From positions 1 through 10,028 of the forward strand of contig JASHVY010000262.1 in the NCBI GenBank assembly GCA_030044345.1: DNA of 10,028 nt. The letters are read 5' to 3'. A model generated the notes under the pieces. The model saw nothing but the letters and a program-made list of their open reading frames with translations, did no database searches and had not been told where the DNA came from. Positions 1 through 7,021 of this stretch are shown here, piece by piece; the stretch's first letter is position 1, and the number at the start of each line of letters is the position of its first letter. A program made the translations under genes and the position numbers. The DNA comes from Acetobacteraceae bacterium. GTDB taxonomy: Bacteria; Pseudomonadota; Alphaproteobacteria; Acetobacterales; Acetobacteraceae.

Positions 1-1786
1 CGACGCGCACCGGCCATACCGTCGTGAAGATCACGAAGACCACGATATTGCCGATCAGGATGCCGACGACGCGATCCCGCGCGGTCTCCATATCGAGTGT
101 GGGACCGTAGCCCTGGAGCACCACGAGGTAGAAGGCGAGAGCGATCTGCCACCCGGCGTAGGAGATCCGTTCGCTGCCCGTTGCGATCCAGCCCGCGAGC
201 AGAGTCACCGCCGCGATGGAAGCGAGCAGATCACCCAAATCCGTCATCAGCGGCATGAGGAAGAGGATGGTGCCGATGCCCAAGGTTGCCCCGATGAGAC
301 AGCCCACAATGCGGAGCGTGGCCTTGTGCATGGTCTCGCCGATGGTATCCAGCGAGACGAAGAAACAGGTGATGACGCAGGTATGGATGCCCGGCCAATC
401 GGTCAGGTTCTCGAAGAGATAGGAAAGAATCACCGCCAGCGTCACTTTGAAAGCGAAGCGGCTGTACGCCCGGTTGGTGAATGCGTCCGGGACCAGCAGG
501 TGGCGCGGGGAGCGGAGAGCGCCGGCGGCGGATCCTTTCCGATCTTCGGATGATTGGTCGGACGCTGCGTTTCGGATCGCCTCGGATGCGCGAGCGAGTT
601 CGGCGACCAGAGCGTGATCGCCGGAGGCGTGATGACTGGAGGTGGAATCACCGGAAGTCTGAATCACGCGAGAAAACAAAGACCGAGAGCGGGATGGGTG
701 AACGGTAGCGATCCCGTCACGCGCGAGAGCGTGATGACCGGAGGTGGGAACACCGGAGGTCTGAATCACGCGGGAAAACAAAGACCGAGAGCGGGATGGG
801 TGAACGGTAGCGATCCCATCATGCTCTCGACGATCGAGGATGGTTCGTGCCGCATCGCTGCAGACCTTCGCGATGGGGAGGAGAAGTCCCGGGGATCGGG
901 CGCTGTCCGGAAGCCGCCTCCAGGCTTGCAGCCAGAGATACAGGCGGCCAACCGCGGTGATCATCGGCTTCCCCCACGCCGGCGGCGGCGGGGCCCGATG
1001 CAACAAGCCCGACAGATGTTCGAGCTTCAACAAATCCGCCGTGCCCTCCCGGAGGAATGAAACGAACGGTGCTTCAGAGCCGGGCTCGCCTGCGGCGACC
1101 CGTGCCGCAGCCGTGAGCCGCTCGGTGAGCGCCGTACGCAGCATGGAAGCGGGATCACGGCCGGCCAGAAGGTTTGCGGCGATCACCAGGCCGACAGGCA
1201 TGGCAACGCAGACACCAAGCCAGAGCAGGAAGTGCAGCAGCGCTTCCTCAGGCGGCACGAGCGCAAGCTCGGGCACGGCGAAGCTGGTGGTGTTGCCGAC
1301 TTGCCCCGGCAGCAGAGACAATGGCAGCACTTCGTCACCCAAGGTGAGCCCATAGGCCATGATGAAGCCTGCCGCGAAAGCCACAGGCCCCAGCACGGTT
1401 GCGCGCGAGAGGAACATGGCGAGGAATGTCAGGGCGGCGATCAGCGGAATGCGCAGCGCCGGCTCCGACAGGCTCAGCATGAAGGCCACGATGGTTGCGA
1501 GCACGGCGAACACGGCGGCGAGTCCGGCGACGGCGGCCGAGAGAACGGTGGAGACCGCCTCGCCCTTGGACACGAACAACACGATGTAGGCCGAGAGCGC
1601 GACCTCCGGAATCCGGAAGATTTCGGAGATGCAGACGGAGATCAGCACCAGGACGGTGAGCCTGAGCGTATCGCCGAGCCGGCCGGGTGCCGGCGCAAGC
1701 TCTCTCCAGAACGATGCGAGCAGGGTTGGCGGGTTGCCCTCGTCCACCGGCGGAGGCAGGGCTCGGACGGCTGACGGCCTTGTCAT
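1..1786 (-). CDS. mdtO: MdtO-like FUSC-family inner-membrane efflux protein, C-terminus cut by window edge
   Basis: The reading frame starts at ATG 1786 and stays open for 595 codons to the left edge. An ATGA overlap with the end of mdtN implies translational coupling. The N-terminal half (roughly residues 35-200) is a run of hydrophobic segments. After a hydrophilic linker the second membrane half begins at D434 with DAFTN and continues with WPGIHTCVITC, AGWIATGSER and a terminal TVWP motif. These match E. coli MdtO (683 aa) as I recall it, so about 100-170 cytoplasmic residues are missing beyond the window. FUSC proteins work with HlyD-type adaptors to export aromatic acids and drugs; the substrate here is unknown. 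The oddity is residues about 323-387, which are two in-frame 34-residue copies of a dispersed DNA repeat in the linker. No outer-membrane partner is visible; it may lie to the left. Confidence 0.9.
   Translation of the reverse strand, partial: MTRPSAVRALPPPVDEGNPPTLLASFWRELAPAPGRLGDTLRLTVLVLISVCISEIFRIPEVALSAYIVLFVSKGEAVSTVLSAAVAGLAAVFAVLATIVAFMLSLSEPALRIPLIAALTFLAMFLSRATVLGPVAFAAGFIMAYGLTLGDEVLPLSLLPGQVGNTTSFAVPELALVPPEEALLHFLLWLGVCVAMPVGLVIAANLLAGRDPASMLRTALTERLTAAARVAAGEPGSEAPFVSFLREGTADLLKLEHLSGLLHRAPPPPAWGKPMITAVGRLYLWLQAWRRLPDSARSPGLLLPIAKVCSDAARTILDRREHDGIATVHPSRSRSLFSRVIQTSGVPTSGHHALARDGIATVHPSRSRSLFSRVIQTSGDSTSSHHASGDHALVAELARASEAIRNAASDQSSEDRKGSAAGALRSPRHLLVPDAFTNRAYSRFAFKVTLAVILSYLFENLTDWPGIHTCVITCFFVSLDTIGETMHKATLRIVGCLIGATLGIGTILFLMPLMTDLGDLLASIAAVTLLAGWIATGSERISYAGWQIALAFYLVVLQGYGPTLDMETARDRVVGILIGNIVVFVIFTTVWPVRV
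612..626 (+). repeat. Truncated fragment of the repeat next to copy A
   Basis: The 15 bases differ at two positions from the first 15 bases of repeat copy B (729-743), and they abut copy A directly. The fragment adds five codons to the same mdtO frame (SGDHA next to SSHHA). It may be a remnant of a further unit or a slippage product. Confidence 0.45.
627..715 (+). repeat. Structured dispersed repeat, copy A (inside mdtO)
   Basis: This is an 89-bp core repeated without gaps at 729-817 (five differences, about 94% identical) and, inverted, at 9908-9996 (about 80%). Hairpin 1 is 627-669. GCGTGAT (627-633) pairs with ATCACGC (663-669), GACT (634-637) with AGTC (656-659), and GGTG (641-644) with CACC (649-652), around a GAAT loop. 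An A-rich linker with AAAACAAA follows. Hairpin 2 pairs GGGAT with ATCCC (711-715). It lies antisense to and within mdtO. The unit period of 102 bp keeps the mdtO frame open. Confidence 0.9.
729..817 (+). repeat. Structured dispersed repeat, copy B (inside mdtO, tandem with copy A)
   Basis: This copy starts exactly 102 bp after copy A and has the same 89-bp core, with a 13-bp spacer (716-728) between the cores. Of five differences from copy A, two form a compensating pair: GACC (736-739) pairs with GGTC (758-761) where copy A has GACT:AGTC. Two more differences are in the apical loop (GGAA versus GAAT) and one is in the linker. Similarity fades at about 822. Confidence 0.9.
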
Positions 1787-2802
1787 CGGTCGATGACAAT
1801 CGCGGCAGAGGCCCCGATGCGCATCAGATCCGGCGGCGGTGCTTCAAGCAGGATGCGCACCGGGAAACGCTGCGCGATCCTGACCCAGTTCAGGCTGCGC
1901 GGCACGAGCGGGAGCCCGTTGAAGCTCTCGACCTCTTCGGGCGAGACGCCCCAGCCGAGACTCTCGACCCGTCCGGCCACGGGCCTTTCCGGTGACGAAA
2001 GGACATAGACGGTCGCGCGCTGGCCTGCCCGGATCCCCGGGAGATCCGTTTCCCGGAAGTTGCCGACGGCGTACCAGTGCTGCGTGTCGATGATCGTGAA
2101 GAGCGGAATACCGGTCGTGGCGAATTCGCCGGCGGCCACGTCGAGGCCCGTGATGCGTCCATCGCAGGGCGCACGCACCACCGTCAGCCGGAGGTCGCGC
2201 CTGGCCAGAGCCAGCACAGCCTGGCTGGCCAGAAGCTCCGCCTCGGTCGGCTTGATGCTTCCAATTCCCTGCGCGGCCTCGGCGGCCTGCTGGCGGGCCT
2301 GATCAAGCGAGACAAGGGCCGTCCGCTGCCGGGTGCGAGCCTGGTCGACCTCCTCGGCCGTGACGAAGCCTCGTGCGAGCAGCGGTTCCAACCGGTTGAG
2401 CGTACTGGCGGCGAGGGCGAGTTCGGCCTTCGCGGCACCGATTCCCGTGGCGGCGGCACCGGCCTTCGAGGTTTGCGATGCGACCTGATTGCGCGTCAGA
2501 TTGAGGGTGGCTTGCAGCATCCGGACATTCGCGGCGGCTTCGGCCACATGGAGCTTGTAGGGTTCGGGATCGATCCTGAAGAGGACCTGGCCGCGATGGA
2601 CGCGCTGATTGTCCTGCACGTCGAGCTCGACGATCCGGCCGCTTACGTCGGGAGCCATGTGCACGAGGTCGGCCTGCAGATAGGCGTCGTCGGTCCTCGG
2701 CCGCGCTTGAAGGCGGACGGAAGCGAGGATGCCGAGCACCGCCAGCGCAACGAAGCTCGCCACGGCGAACAGGATGCCGACCACCCGACGCACGGACGCC
2801 AC
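1783..2802 (-). CDS. mdtN: MdtN-like HlyD-family membrane-fusion (adaptor) protein
   Basis: The 339-residue product has the length and layout of E. coli MdtN (343 aa). One N-terminal membrane anchor (about residues 8-28) is followed by DDAYLQADLVHMAPDVSG and GQVLFRIDPEPY, the typical first half of the lipoyl-like domain. An alpha-helical coiled-coil hairpin covers about residues 85-190, and the second lipoyl half has VRAPCDGRITGLDV. The beta-barrel region contains DTQHWYAVGNFRETDL and RSLNWVRIAQRFPVRI, both close to MdtN. It should bridge the FUSC inner-membrane protein to an outer-membrane channel. The start is GTG at 2802, 5 bp after the ytcA stop; I see no clear Shine-Dalgarno, so coupling to ytcA is likely. 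The stop overlaps the mdtO start. Substrate is not inferable from sequence. Confidence 0.93.
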   Translation of the reverse strand: MASVRRVVGILFAVASFVALAVLGILASVRLQARPRTDDAYLQADLVHMAPDVSGRIVELDVQDNQRVHRGQVLFRIDPEPYKLHVAEAAANVRMLQATLNLTRNQVASQTSKAGAAATGIGAAKAELALAASTLNRLEPLLARGFVTAEEVDQARTRQRTALVSLDQARQQAAEAAQGIGSIKPTEAELLASQAVLALARRDLRLTVVRAPCDGRITGLDVAAGEFATTGIPLFTIIDTQHWYAVGNFRETDLPGIRAGQRATVYVLSSPERPVAGRVESLGWGVSPEEVESFNGLPLVPRSLNWVRIAQRFPVRILLEAPPPDLMRIGASAAIVIDR

Positions 2803-2807
2803 GCGAT

Positions 2808-3107
2808 TCAGTGCCCGAACCAGAGCAGCCAGACGAGCAGGGTGATTGCTGCGGCCAGGGCGATATATGTCAGCGGCGGGGCGGGCACTGAGGCTTCAAT
2901 GCCGATGGCGCCGAGGCAAAGGCGCGCGAGGATTGCCGCGCCGACGCCAATGGAAGCGCACAGCATCCAGGCCGGGAAAAAGGAACCGAGGATGTTCTGG
3001 GCCGGAGCGGCACTGCACGCCGAGAGAGCGGCCGGAAATGCCATGCTGGTCAGGCAAGTCAGGCTTCGACCGGGCGTCCGCTTCGAATCCGCAGGCTCTC
3101 GCGCCAT
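2808..3107 (-). CDS. ytcA: YtcA-like small membrane lipoprotein, first gene of the efflux operon
   Basis: The 99-residue product starts with a charged segment (SKR, R14), then a hydrophobic stretch and a lipobox LSAC with the predicted lipidated Cys at residue 31. It continues with NILGSFFPAWMLCA and two hydrophobic segments (about 43-66 and 76-97) ending at WFGH. This matches the YtcA family, whose E. coli member (about 91 aa) has the comparable stretch IGAYYPSWFFCA and heads ytcA-mdtN-mdtO-mdtP. The ATG at 3107 was chosen because it places the signal peptide correctly; an in-frame TTG at 3155 would add 16 residues. The molecular role of YtcA is unknown. The position 5 bp before mdtN, in the same order as E. 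coli, supports the assignment. Confidence 0.8.
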   Translation of the reverse strand: MAREPADSKRTPGRSLTCLTSMAFPAALSACSAAPAQNILGSFFPAWMLCASIGVGAAILARLCLGAIGIEASVPAPPLTYIALAAAITLLVWLLWFGH

Positions 3108-3258
3108 GGCGCTTAACGGGAATGACAGCAAATAATGCCTCGCCTGTGTGTTCAATCACGTTCGGTAGAGTAGAGGCCGCAGAATTCAGGCCATGCTTCC
3201 CGACACCATTCCCCTGCGGCTCTTCGCTTCCCGTTTTGCCCCGGTGATCACCATGAAT

Positions 3259-3299
3259 AAACAAGATGGGAACAAACAAGATGGGAACAAACAGGATGG
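3259..3299 (+). repeat. 15-bp direct tandem repeat, about 2.7 units
   Basis: Two perfect units of AAACAAGATGGGAAC (3259-3273 and 3274-3288) are followed by a partial unit with one A-to-G change. It is A-rich against a GC-rich background and lies about 150-190 bp upstream of ytcA. It could be a regulatory iteron, a slippage site or neutral. Confidence 0.9.
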
Positions 3300-3475
3300 C
3301 GTGCGGACGTCCCTCCAGCGAAGATGTCCGCCATCGCCCCTCTCAGGGCATCATGCCTGAAAGGGAAATCGTGCCATCCGCCTCCACCACAAAAAGGGAA
3401 TGCTTCGCCGCCGCAAAAGCACGGTGCGCGACATCTGGTACCACAAACGCCCTTGTTCACAATCCGTGATCGATA

Positions 3476-3492
3476 TTCATCATCGCGATGAA
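3476..3492. promoter_or_regulatory. Inverted repeat downstream of the lysR-type gene
   Basis: TTCATC (3476-3481) and GATGAA (3487-3492) flank a 5-base centre, about 40 bp past the stop of the lysR-type gene. No T-run follows on either strand, so it is not a standard terminator. An operator or weak hairpin is possible. Confidence 0.25.
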
Positions 3493-3533
3493 GACGGTTC
3501 AATCCGCAACTGTCGGGACATGGGGCGGATGGA

Positions 3534-4517
3534 TCAAGGAAGGCCCGAGTTCTCCGGAAGATTTGCGACGACCGCTTCCATCTGGCCGATCAGCCATCGC
3601 ACGCTCGGGTCTGCCAATGACCGCTCATGCCAGATCATTTCATGGGCAACGGCAAGAGGCTCATAAGGAAGGTTCAGGACGACCAGCCCATCCCGTTCCG
3701 CAGCGCGCAGCGCCAGCCGCCGCGGCAAGGTTGCAACCATATCCGTCGCCAGGAGCATGGGCACGACGCCGGCATAATGAGGCACGGTCACGGCCACCAG
3801 GCCGACATTTCTCGGGTCGCCGCCGCTCGTTTCAATCAGCAGCCGCTCGATCCAGACCCGGCGCACGACGCCGCGATCATCGATGAAGCCGTCCTGATCG
3901 TGGGCTCCGGTGCCGGTGAACTCCACCACAACGTGGGGAAATTCCAGAAGCCGTTTCTTGGTGACCTGTCCTGCCGTCAGCGGGTGTCCCGCGCGGACAA
4001 CGATCGCCTCATGCTCGATCAGCAATGTCTGGCGGCGAATATAGGTTGGAAGCTCGTCGAACCAGCCCATGACAATGTGCAGCCGGTTCTCGTCAAGCTG
4101 CTGCACGACATCGGATCGTCCGAATGGGAAGATTTTGAGGTGCGCATGCGGCGCGGTGACCGCCAGGCGCCGTGCGAGGGAAGGCAGGGTGAGCATCATC
4201 GCATAGTCGGTGGCCGCAATCACGAAGGTGACGGCCGCCTCGGCCGGATCGAAGCTGCGTTCCTTGAGCGCAAGCGCCAGCTTCTCCAGCCCGTCCCGCA
4301 CGTTCGGCGCGAGGTCGAGGGCGCGCGCGGTCGGCTGCATGCCGTCCGGACCGGCGACGAACAGCTCATCGCCCAGCAGCTTGCGCAGCCGTGCCAGGCC
4401 GTGGCTTACGGCGGAGGGGGTTACGCCGAGCTGCCGGGCCGCAGCGCTGGCACTGCGCCGCTTCATCATGACGTCAAAGAGCGCGAAGAGATTGAGGTCC
4501 ACCCTCTGAAGGCTCAT
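3534..4517 (-). CDS. LysR-type transcriptional regulator (NodD-like subgroup)
   Basis: The 327-residue product has the full LTTR architecture. An N-terminal winged helix-turn-helix (residues 1-65) contains LNLFALFDVMMKRRSASAAA and TPSAVSHGLARLRKLLGDEL, followed by FVAGPDGMQPTARA. A linker helix and a periplasmic-binding-like effector domain (about 95-310) follow, beginning TFVIAATDYAMMLTLPSLA. The opening VDLNLF and long domain 2 resemble the NodD/LeuO/PnbR-like branch. ATG 4517 has a good Shine-Dalgarno. The gene points the same way as the ytcA-mdtN-mdtO operon, with 426 bp between them, so it may control that pump in response to an exported aromatic compound, as AaeR does for aaeXAB. That link is inferred from position only; such proteins usually sit divergent to their targets. 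Confidence 0.9.
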   Translation of the reverse strand: MSLQRVDLNLFALFDVMMKRRSASAAARQLGVTPSAVSHGLARLRKLLGDELFVAGPDGMQPTARALDLAPNVRDGLEKLALALKERSFDPAEAAVTFVIAATDYAMMLTLPSLARRLAVTAPHAHLKIFPFGRSDVVQQLDENRLHIVMGWFDELPTYIRRQTLLIEHEAIVVRAGHPLTAGQVTKKRLLEFPHVVVEFTGTGAHDQDGFIDDRGVVRRVWIERLLIETSGGDPRNVGLVAVTVPHYAGVVPMLLATDMVATLPRRLALRAAERDGLVVLNLPYEPLAVAHEMIWHERSLADPSVRWLIGQMEAVVANLPENSGLP

Positions 4518-4524
4518 TTCAAAA

Positions 4525-4531
4525 CCTTCCC
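4525..4531 (-). promoter_or_regulatory. Ribosome binding site of the lysR-type gene
   Basis: The minus strand reads GGGAAGG with 7 bases before ATG 4517, which supports that start. Confidence 0.6.
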
Positions 4532-4737
4532 GACATAGAGAAACGCTTCATCAGGCATGAATCTCGTTCACCAATTCCAAATACAGTACGAGGCCTGCCT
4601 GAAAAAACCCATGGAAGGGAGGCGAGAACAGAGGCTTGAACGGGTTGGCCATCCCGTCCTCCCCGTGCCGGACGGTCGAGGCGTATAGAGGCGCGCGCAA
4701 TTGAGGGAACTTCGATCGTACTGCGGGGACGCACCGA

Positions 4738-4767
4738 TTCCGGATCGCGCTCAGGACGCGTCCGGAA
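4738..4767 (-). terminator. Strong stem-loop after the small one-TM gene, possible terminator without T-run
   Basis: TTCCGGA (4738-4744) pairs with TCCGGAA (4761-4767) and CGCG (4746-4749) with CGCG (4757-4760). This makes an 11-bp GC-rich stem with one bulged base and a 7-base loop. It lies about 95 bp beyond the stop of the minus-strand gene at 4861. No T-run follows, so it may be a 3'-end stabiliser or pause site rather than an intrinsic terminator. Confidence 0.35.
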
Positions 4768-4860
4768 CAGGCACGGCTCGGATTGGGTCGGCCGGCAATG
4801 AAATTCACCCTCGATGTGCGATGCACCGCCCTGGCGGCGCAGGAGAATGTCCACCGTCTC

Positions 4861-5313
4861 CTAGAGGTGGTCCGCCGGTCGGGTGCGCGTGAGGTCCTCT
4901 CGGCAGGCCTCGCCATATTCCACAAGGAAATGCAGTTTGCCTTGCTTCGCGTCATCCATGACATCGTGGAGCGTGTGATTGGGCCCAAGATACGTCTCGA
5001 CAATCGTATCCAACGTGCGCTCAGCCGCCACGATGACGGGCCGGGACGCGACGAGCCTCATCCGGCCAATGAGCGCGTAAAGCTTGACAAGGTCGGCCAC
5101 ATCGTCCCTCTGGTGAGTGAGCGCATCCCCAAAGCGGCTGGAGGCCTCGGCGACGAACTCGGCATAGAGTGCCTCCCTCTTGGCCCTGTTGGCTTCTTGA
5201 TCCGTGAAGCGGAGTTGAGTTCGCTGTGTCAGCCACGAGCTTCCGAATGATGCAAGCCCGCCGATGGCTGCCCCCAGGAGGGCAGAAATAGCGGAGACAT
5301 AGGCGGTATCCAC
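4861..5313 (-). CDS. Small single-TM protein of unknown function
   Basis: I do not recognise a named family, although proteins with this layout (short N-terminus, one TM, then SSWLTQRTQ and a charged helical region) look familiar as conserved hypotheticals of Rhizobiales. The 150-residue product opens VDTAYVSAISALLGAAIGGL, a single membrane helix at about residues 5-27. A soluble, helical, probably cytoplasmic domain follows, with KREALYAEFVAEASSRFGDA and DDVADLVKLYALIGRMRLVA. The GTG start at 5313 is preferred because GGAG lies 6 bases upstream and the TM begins there. An in-frame TTG at 5415 would add 34 hydrophilic residues with no ribosome site. It lies 153 bp downstream of pepA on the same strand; no functional link is evident. 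Confidence 0.75.
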   Translation of the reverse strand: MDTAYVSAISALLGAAIGGLASFGSSWLTQRTQLRFTDQEANRAKREALYAEFVAEASSRFGDALTHQRDDVADLVKLYALIGRMRLVASRPVIVAAERTLDTIVETYLGPNHTLHDVMDDAKQGKLHFLVEYGEACREDLTRTRPADHL

Positions 5314-5319
5314 ATCGGA

Positions 5320-5323
5320 CTCC
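5320..5323 (-). promoter_or_regulatory. Ribosome binding site deciding the GTG start at 5313
   Basis: The minus strand reads CGGAGT, with GGAG 6 bases before GTG 5313. It decides against the longer TTG-started frame from 5415. Confidence 0.55.
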
Positions 5324-5466
5324 GAAACAAATTTTCCGCCTCGCGGGAAGGATACGTGAGTCAAAGCGATCGCATCCCGCTCTATGTCCGCTCTCCGCCC
5401 TATGGCGAAATTCAAATGGAGACGCTGCCGCCTTTGCTGGCGACCTGGTGCCGGGTGGCTTTTCTT

Positions 5467-6942
5467 TCAATTCTCGTAGTTCTCCGCCACCAGCCGGTCG
5501 AGCAGCCGCACGCCGAAGGCGGTGGCGCCTTTGGGCACCAGCGATGACTCTTTCGTCGCCCAAGCCACGCCGGCGATATCGAGATGCGCCCAAGCCTTGC
5601 CATTGACGAAGCGCTGCAGGAATTGCGCCGCGGTGATCGAGCTGCCCGGCCGGCCGGTGATGTTCTTCATATCGGCGATGTCGGACTTGAGCTGCTTGTC
5701 GTAGCTTTCGCCGAGCGGCATCCGCCAGACCCGCTCCCCCGTGGCCTCGCCGGCCTTGAGCAGTTTCTCGGCGAGCGCATCATCATTGCTGAAAAGTCCC
5801 GCCTGCTCATGGCCGAGGCTCACGATGATCGCGCCGGTCAGGGTCGCGAGGTCGATCATGAAGCGCGGATCGAAACGGTTCTGGCAGTACCAGAGCACAT
5901 CCGCGAGCACGAGCCTTCCCTCGGCGTCGGTGTTGAGCACCTCGACCGTTTGCCCCGACGCGGTCTTGACCACATCGCCCGGCCGCTGCGCCGAGCCCGA
6001 AGGCATGTTCTCGACCAGCCCGAGAAGCCCCACGGCATTGACGGGCGCCTGCCGCGCGGCGAGCGTGCTCATCAACCCGGTGACGGTGCCGGCGCCGGCC
6101 ATGTCCCACTTCATGTCCTCCATGCCCGCGGCCGGCTTGATGGAGATCCCGCCCGTGTCGAACGTCACACCCTTGCCGATGAAGGCGAGCGGCTTCTCGT
6201 CCGAGCGCGGGCTCGGCGCGCCGCGCCATTGCAGCACCACCATGCGCGGCTCGTTCACGCTGCCCTGGGCGACGCCGAGCAGCGCGCCGAAGCCGAGCGT
6301 GCGCATCTCCTCCGGCCCGAACACCTCGATCGTGAGACCGAAGCGCGCGAGCGCCCGGCAGCGCTCGGCGAACTCTGCGGGGGTCAGCACGTTCGCCGGC
6401 TCGCTGACCAGATCGCGGGTCAGGAACGCGCCTTCGGAGAGCGCGCGCATGGGCGCATAGGCCGTGCGCGTGGCGACGATATCGGAAGCAAGGACGGTAA
6501 GCTGCGCCAGCCGCGGCGTTTCCTCCGGCTTTTCCTGCGTGCGGTAGCGATCGAAGCGGTAGCTCCGCAACATGGCGCCGTGCGCAATGGCGGCCGCGAG
6601 CGCCGGTTCGAGGCGATCGGCCGCGATGGCCGCCGCCGGCTCGCGCGCGAGCAGGGAGCAGGCGGCGCCGCCAGCCTCCTCGACGCTGAGCCGGCTGCGC
6701 TCGGCCGCCTTGCCGAGCCCGACGGCGACGACGCGGGATAGCCCGGCGCCCGGCGCGAGGATGGTGGTGCTCTGCCCCTTCTTGCCGGTGAATTCGGCGA
6801 CCGCGAGCGCCCGCCCGATCGCGCCCGCGGTTGCTTCATCCGCCTGCTGCCAGATGCCCGAGGGCGTTTCCTCCTCGCCGATCGGCAGGACGAGCGCGCC
6901 CGAGGTCGGAAGCGCGGGATCGGCAAAAATGATCTCGGGCAT
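5467..6942 (-). CDS. pepA: Leucyl aminopeptidase (M17 family, PepA)
   Basis: The 491-residue product is a full-length M17 cytosolic aminopeptidase, which removes N-terminal leucine and other residues from peptides using two divalent metals. The N-terminal macro-like domain spans about 1-160 and the catalytic domain about 165-490. All expected active-site residues are present: K257 and D262 in GKGVTFDTGG, K269 in ISIKP, D280 in KWDMAGAG, and D339, E341 and R343 in NTDAEGRL. Numbering runs about 7 above bovine lens LAP. The C-terminal part has GEATGERVWRMPL, NITGRPGSSITAAQFLQRFV and AHLDIAG. ATG 6942 was chosen over ATG 6963 because a strong Shine-Dalgarno precedes it. It is divergent from cysQ. 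Some PepA proteins also bind DNA; nothing here shows that. Confidence 0.97.
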   Translation of the reverse strand: MPEIIFADPALPTSGALVLPIGEEETPSGIWQQADEATAGAIGRALAVAEFTGKKGQSTTILAPGAGLSRVVAVGLGKAAERSRLSVEEAGGAACSLLAREPAAAIAADRLEPALAAAIAHGAMLRSYRFDRYRTQEKPEETPRLAQLTVLASDIVATRTAYAPMRALSEGAFLTRDLVSEPANVLTPAEFAERCRALARFGLTIEVFGPEEMRTLGFGALLGVAQGSVNEPRMVVLQWRGAPSPRSDEKPLAFIGKGVTFDTGGISIKPAAGMEDMKWDMAGAGTVTGLMSTLAARQAPVNAVGLLGLVENMPSGSAQRPGDVVKTASGQTVEVLNTDAEGRLVLADVLWYCQNRFDPRFMIDLATLTGAIIVSLGHEQAGLFSNDDALAEKLLKAGEATGERVWRMPLGESYDKQLKSDIADMKNITGRPGSSITAAQFLQRFVNGKAWAHLDIAGVAWATKESSLVPKGATAFGVRLLDRLVAENYEN

Positions 6943-6950
6943 GAAAACGG

Positions 6951-6957
6951 CTCCTCC
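6951..6957 (-). promoter_or_regulatory. Strong ribosome binding site of pepA
   Basis: The minus strand reads GGAGGAG with 8 bases before ATG 6942. It fixes the start seven codons inside the longest open frame. Confidence 0.75.
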
Positions 6958-7021
6958 GGCCATGATGATCGCGGGACTCTAGCAACCACCCGGTCGTTTG
7001 CCATGCCCCGTCATTTGCCAC

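Larger units (their letters stand above)
3108..3533. other. Intergenic region between lysR-type gene and ytcA; presumed efflux-operon promoter
   Basis: I see no convincing gene here. Short open frames exist on both strands but lack family resemblance, ribosome sites and consistent codon bias. The region must hold the promoter of the minus-strand ytcA-mdtN-mdtO operon. A weak candidate on the minus strand is TTGAAC (3155-3150) with TATTTG (3134-3129), but the 15-bp spacer is short. It also holds a 15-bp tandem repeat (3259-3299) and an inverted repeat (3476-3492), listed separately. Confidence 0.5.
4518..4860. other. Intergenic region between the lysR-type gene and the small one-TM gene
   Basis: About 340 bp without a recognisable gene. 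The minus-strand open frames across it give arginine-rich proteins without family resemblance. It holds the presumed promoter of the lysR-type gene and a strong stem-loop at 4738-4767. I could not identify a convincing -35/-10 pair. Confidence 0.5.

Noticed and set aside
627..817. CRISPR array
   Set aside because: There are only two 102-bp units with a near-identical interior and no unique spacers of regular length; no cas gene is present.
554..1060. Plus-strand 168-codon open frame with two copies of an NHARKQRPRAGWVNGSDP-like peptide
   Set aside because: It is the reverse reading of the repeat units inside mdtO. The mdtO frame on the other strand continues through it with family-matching membrane domains on both sides.
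1335..1799. Minus-strand 154-codon open frame rich in Arg
   Set aside because: It is out of frame with mdtO, whose correct frame from ATG 1786 gives the FUSC membrane segments.
2077..3135. Plus-strand 352-codon open frame
   Set aside because: It is antisense to mdtN and ytcA, long only because of high GC, with no family resemblance.
3248..3502. Minus-strand 84-codon open frame ending in repeated CSHLV
   Set aside because: Its C-terminal repeat simply translates the 15-bp tandem DNA repeat; there is no ribosome site and no family resemblance.
3627..4538. Plus-strand 303-codon open frame
   Set aside because: It is antisense to the lysR-type gene; the minus-strand product has an unmistakable LTTR fold.
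5584..6741. Plus-strand 385-codon open frame
   Set aside because: It is antisense to pepA, which has all M17 active-site residues; the antisense product is Arg/His-rich and unlike any family.
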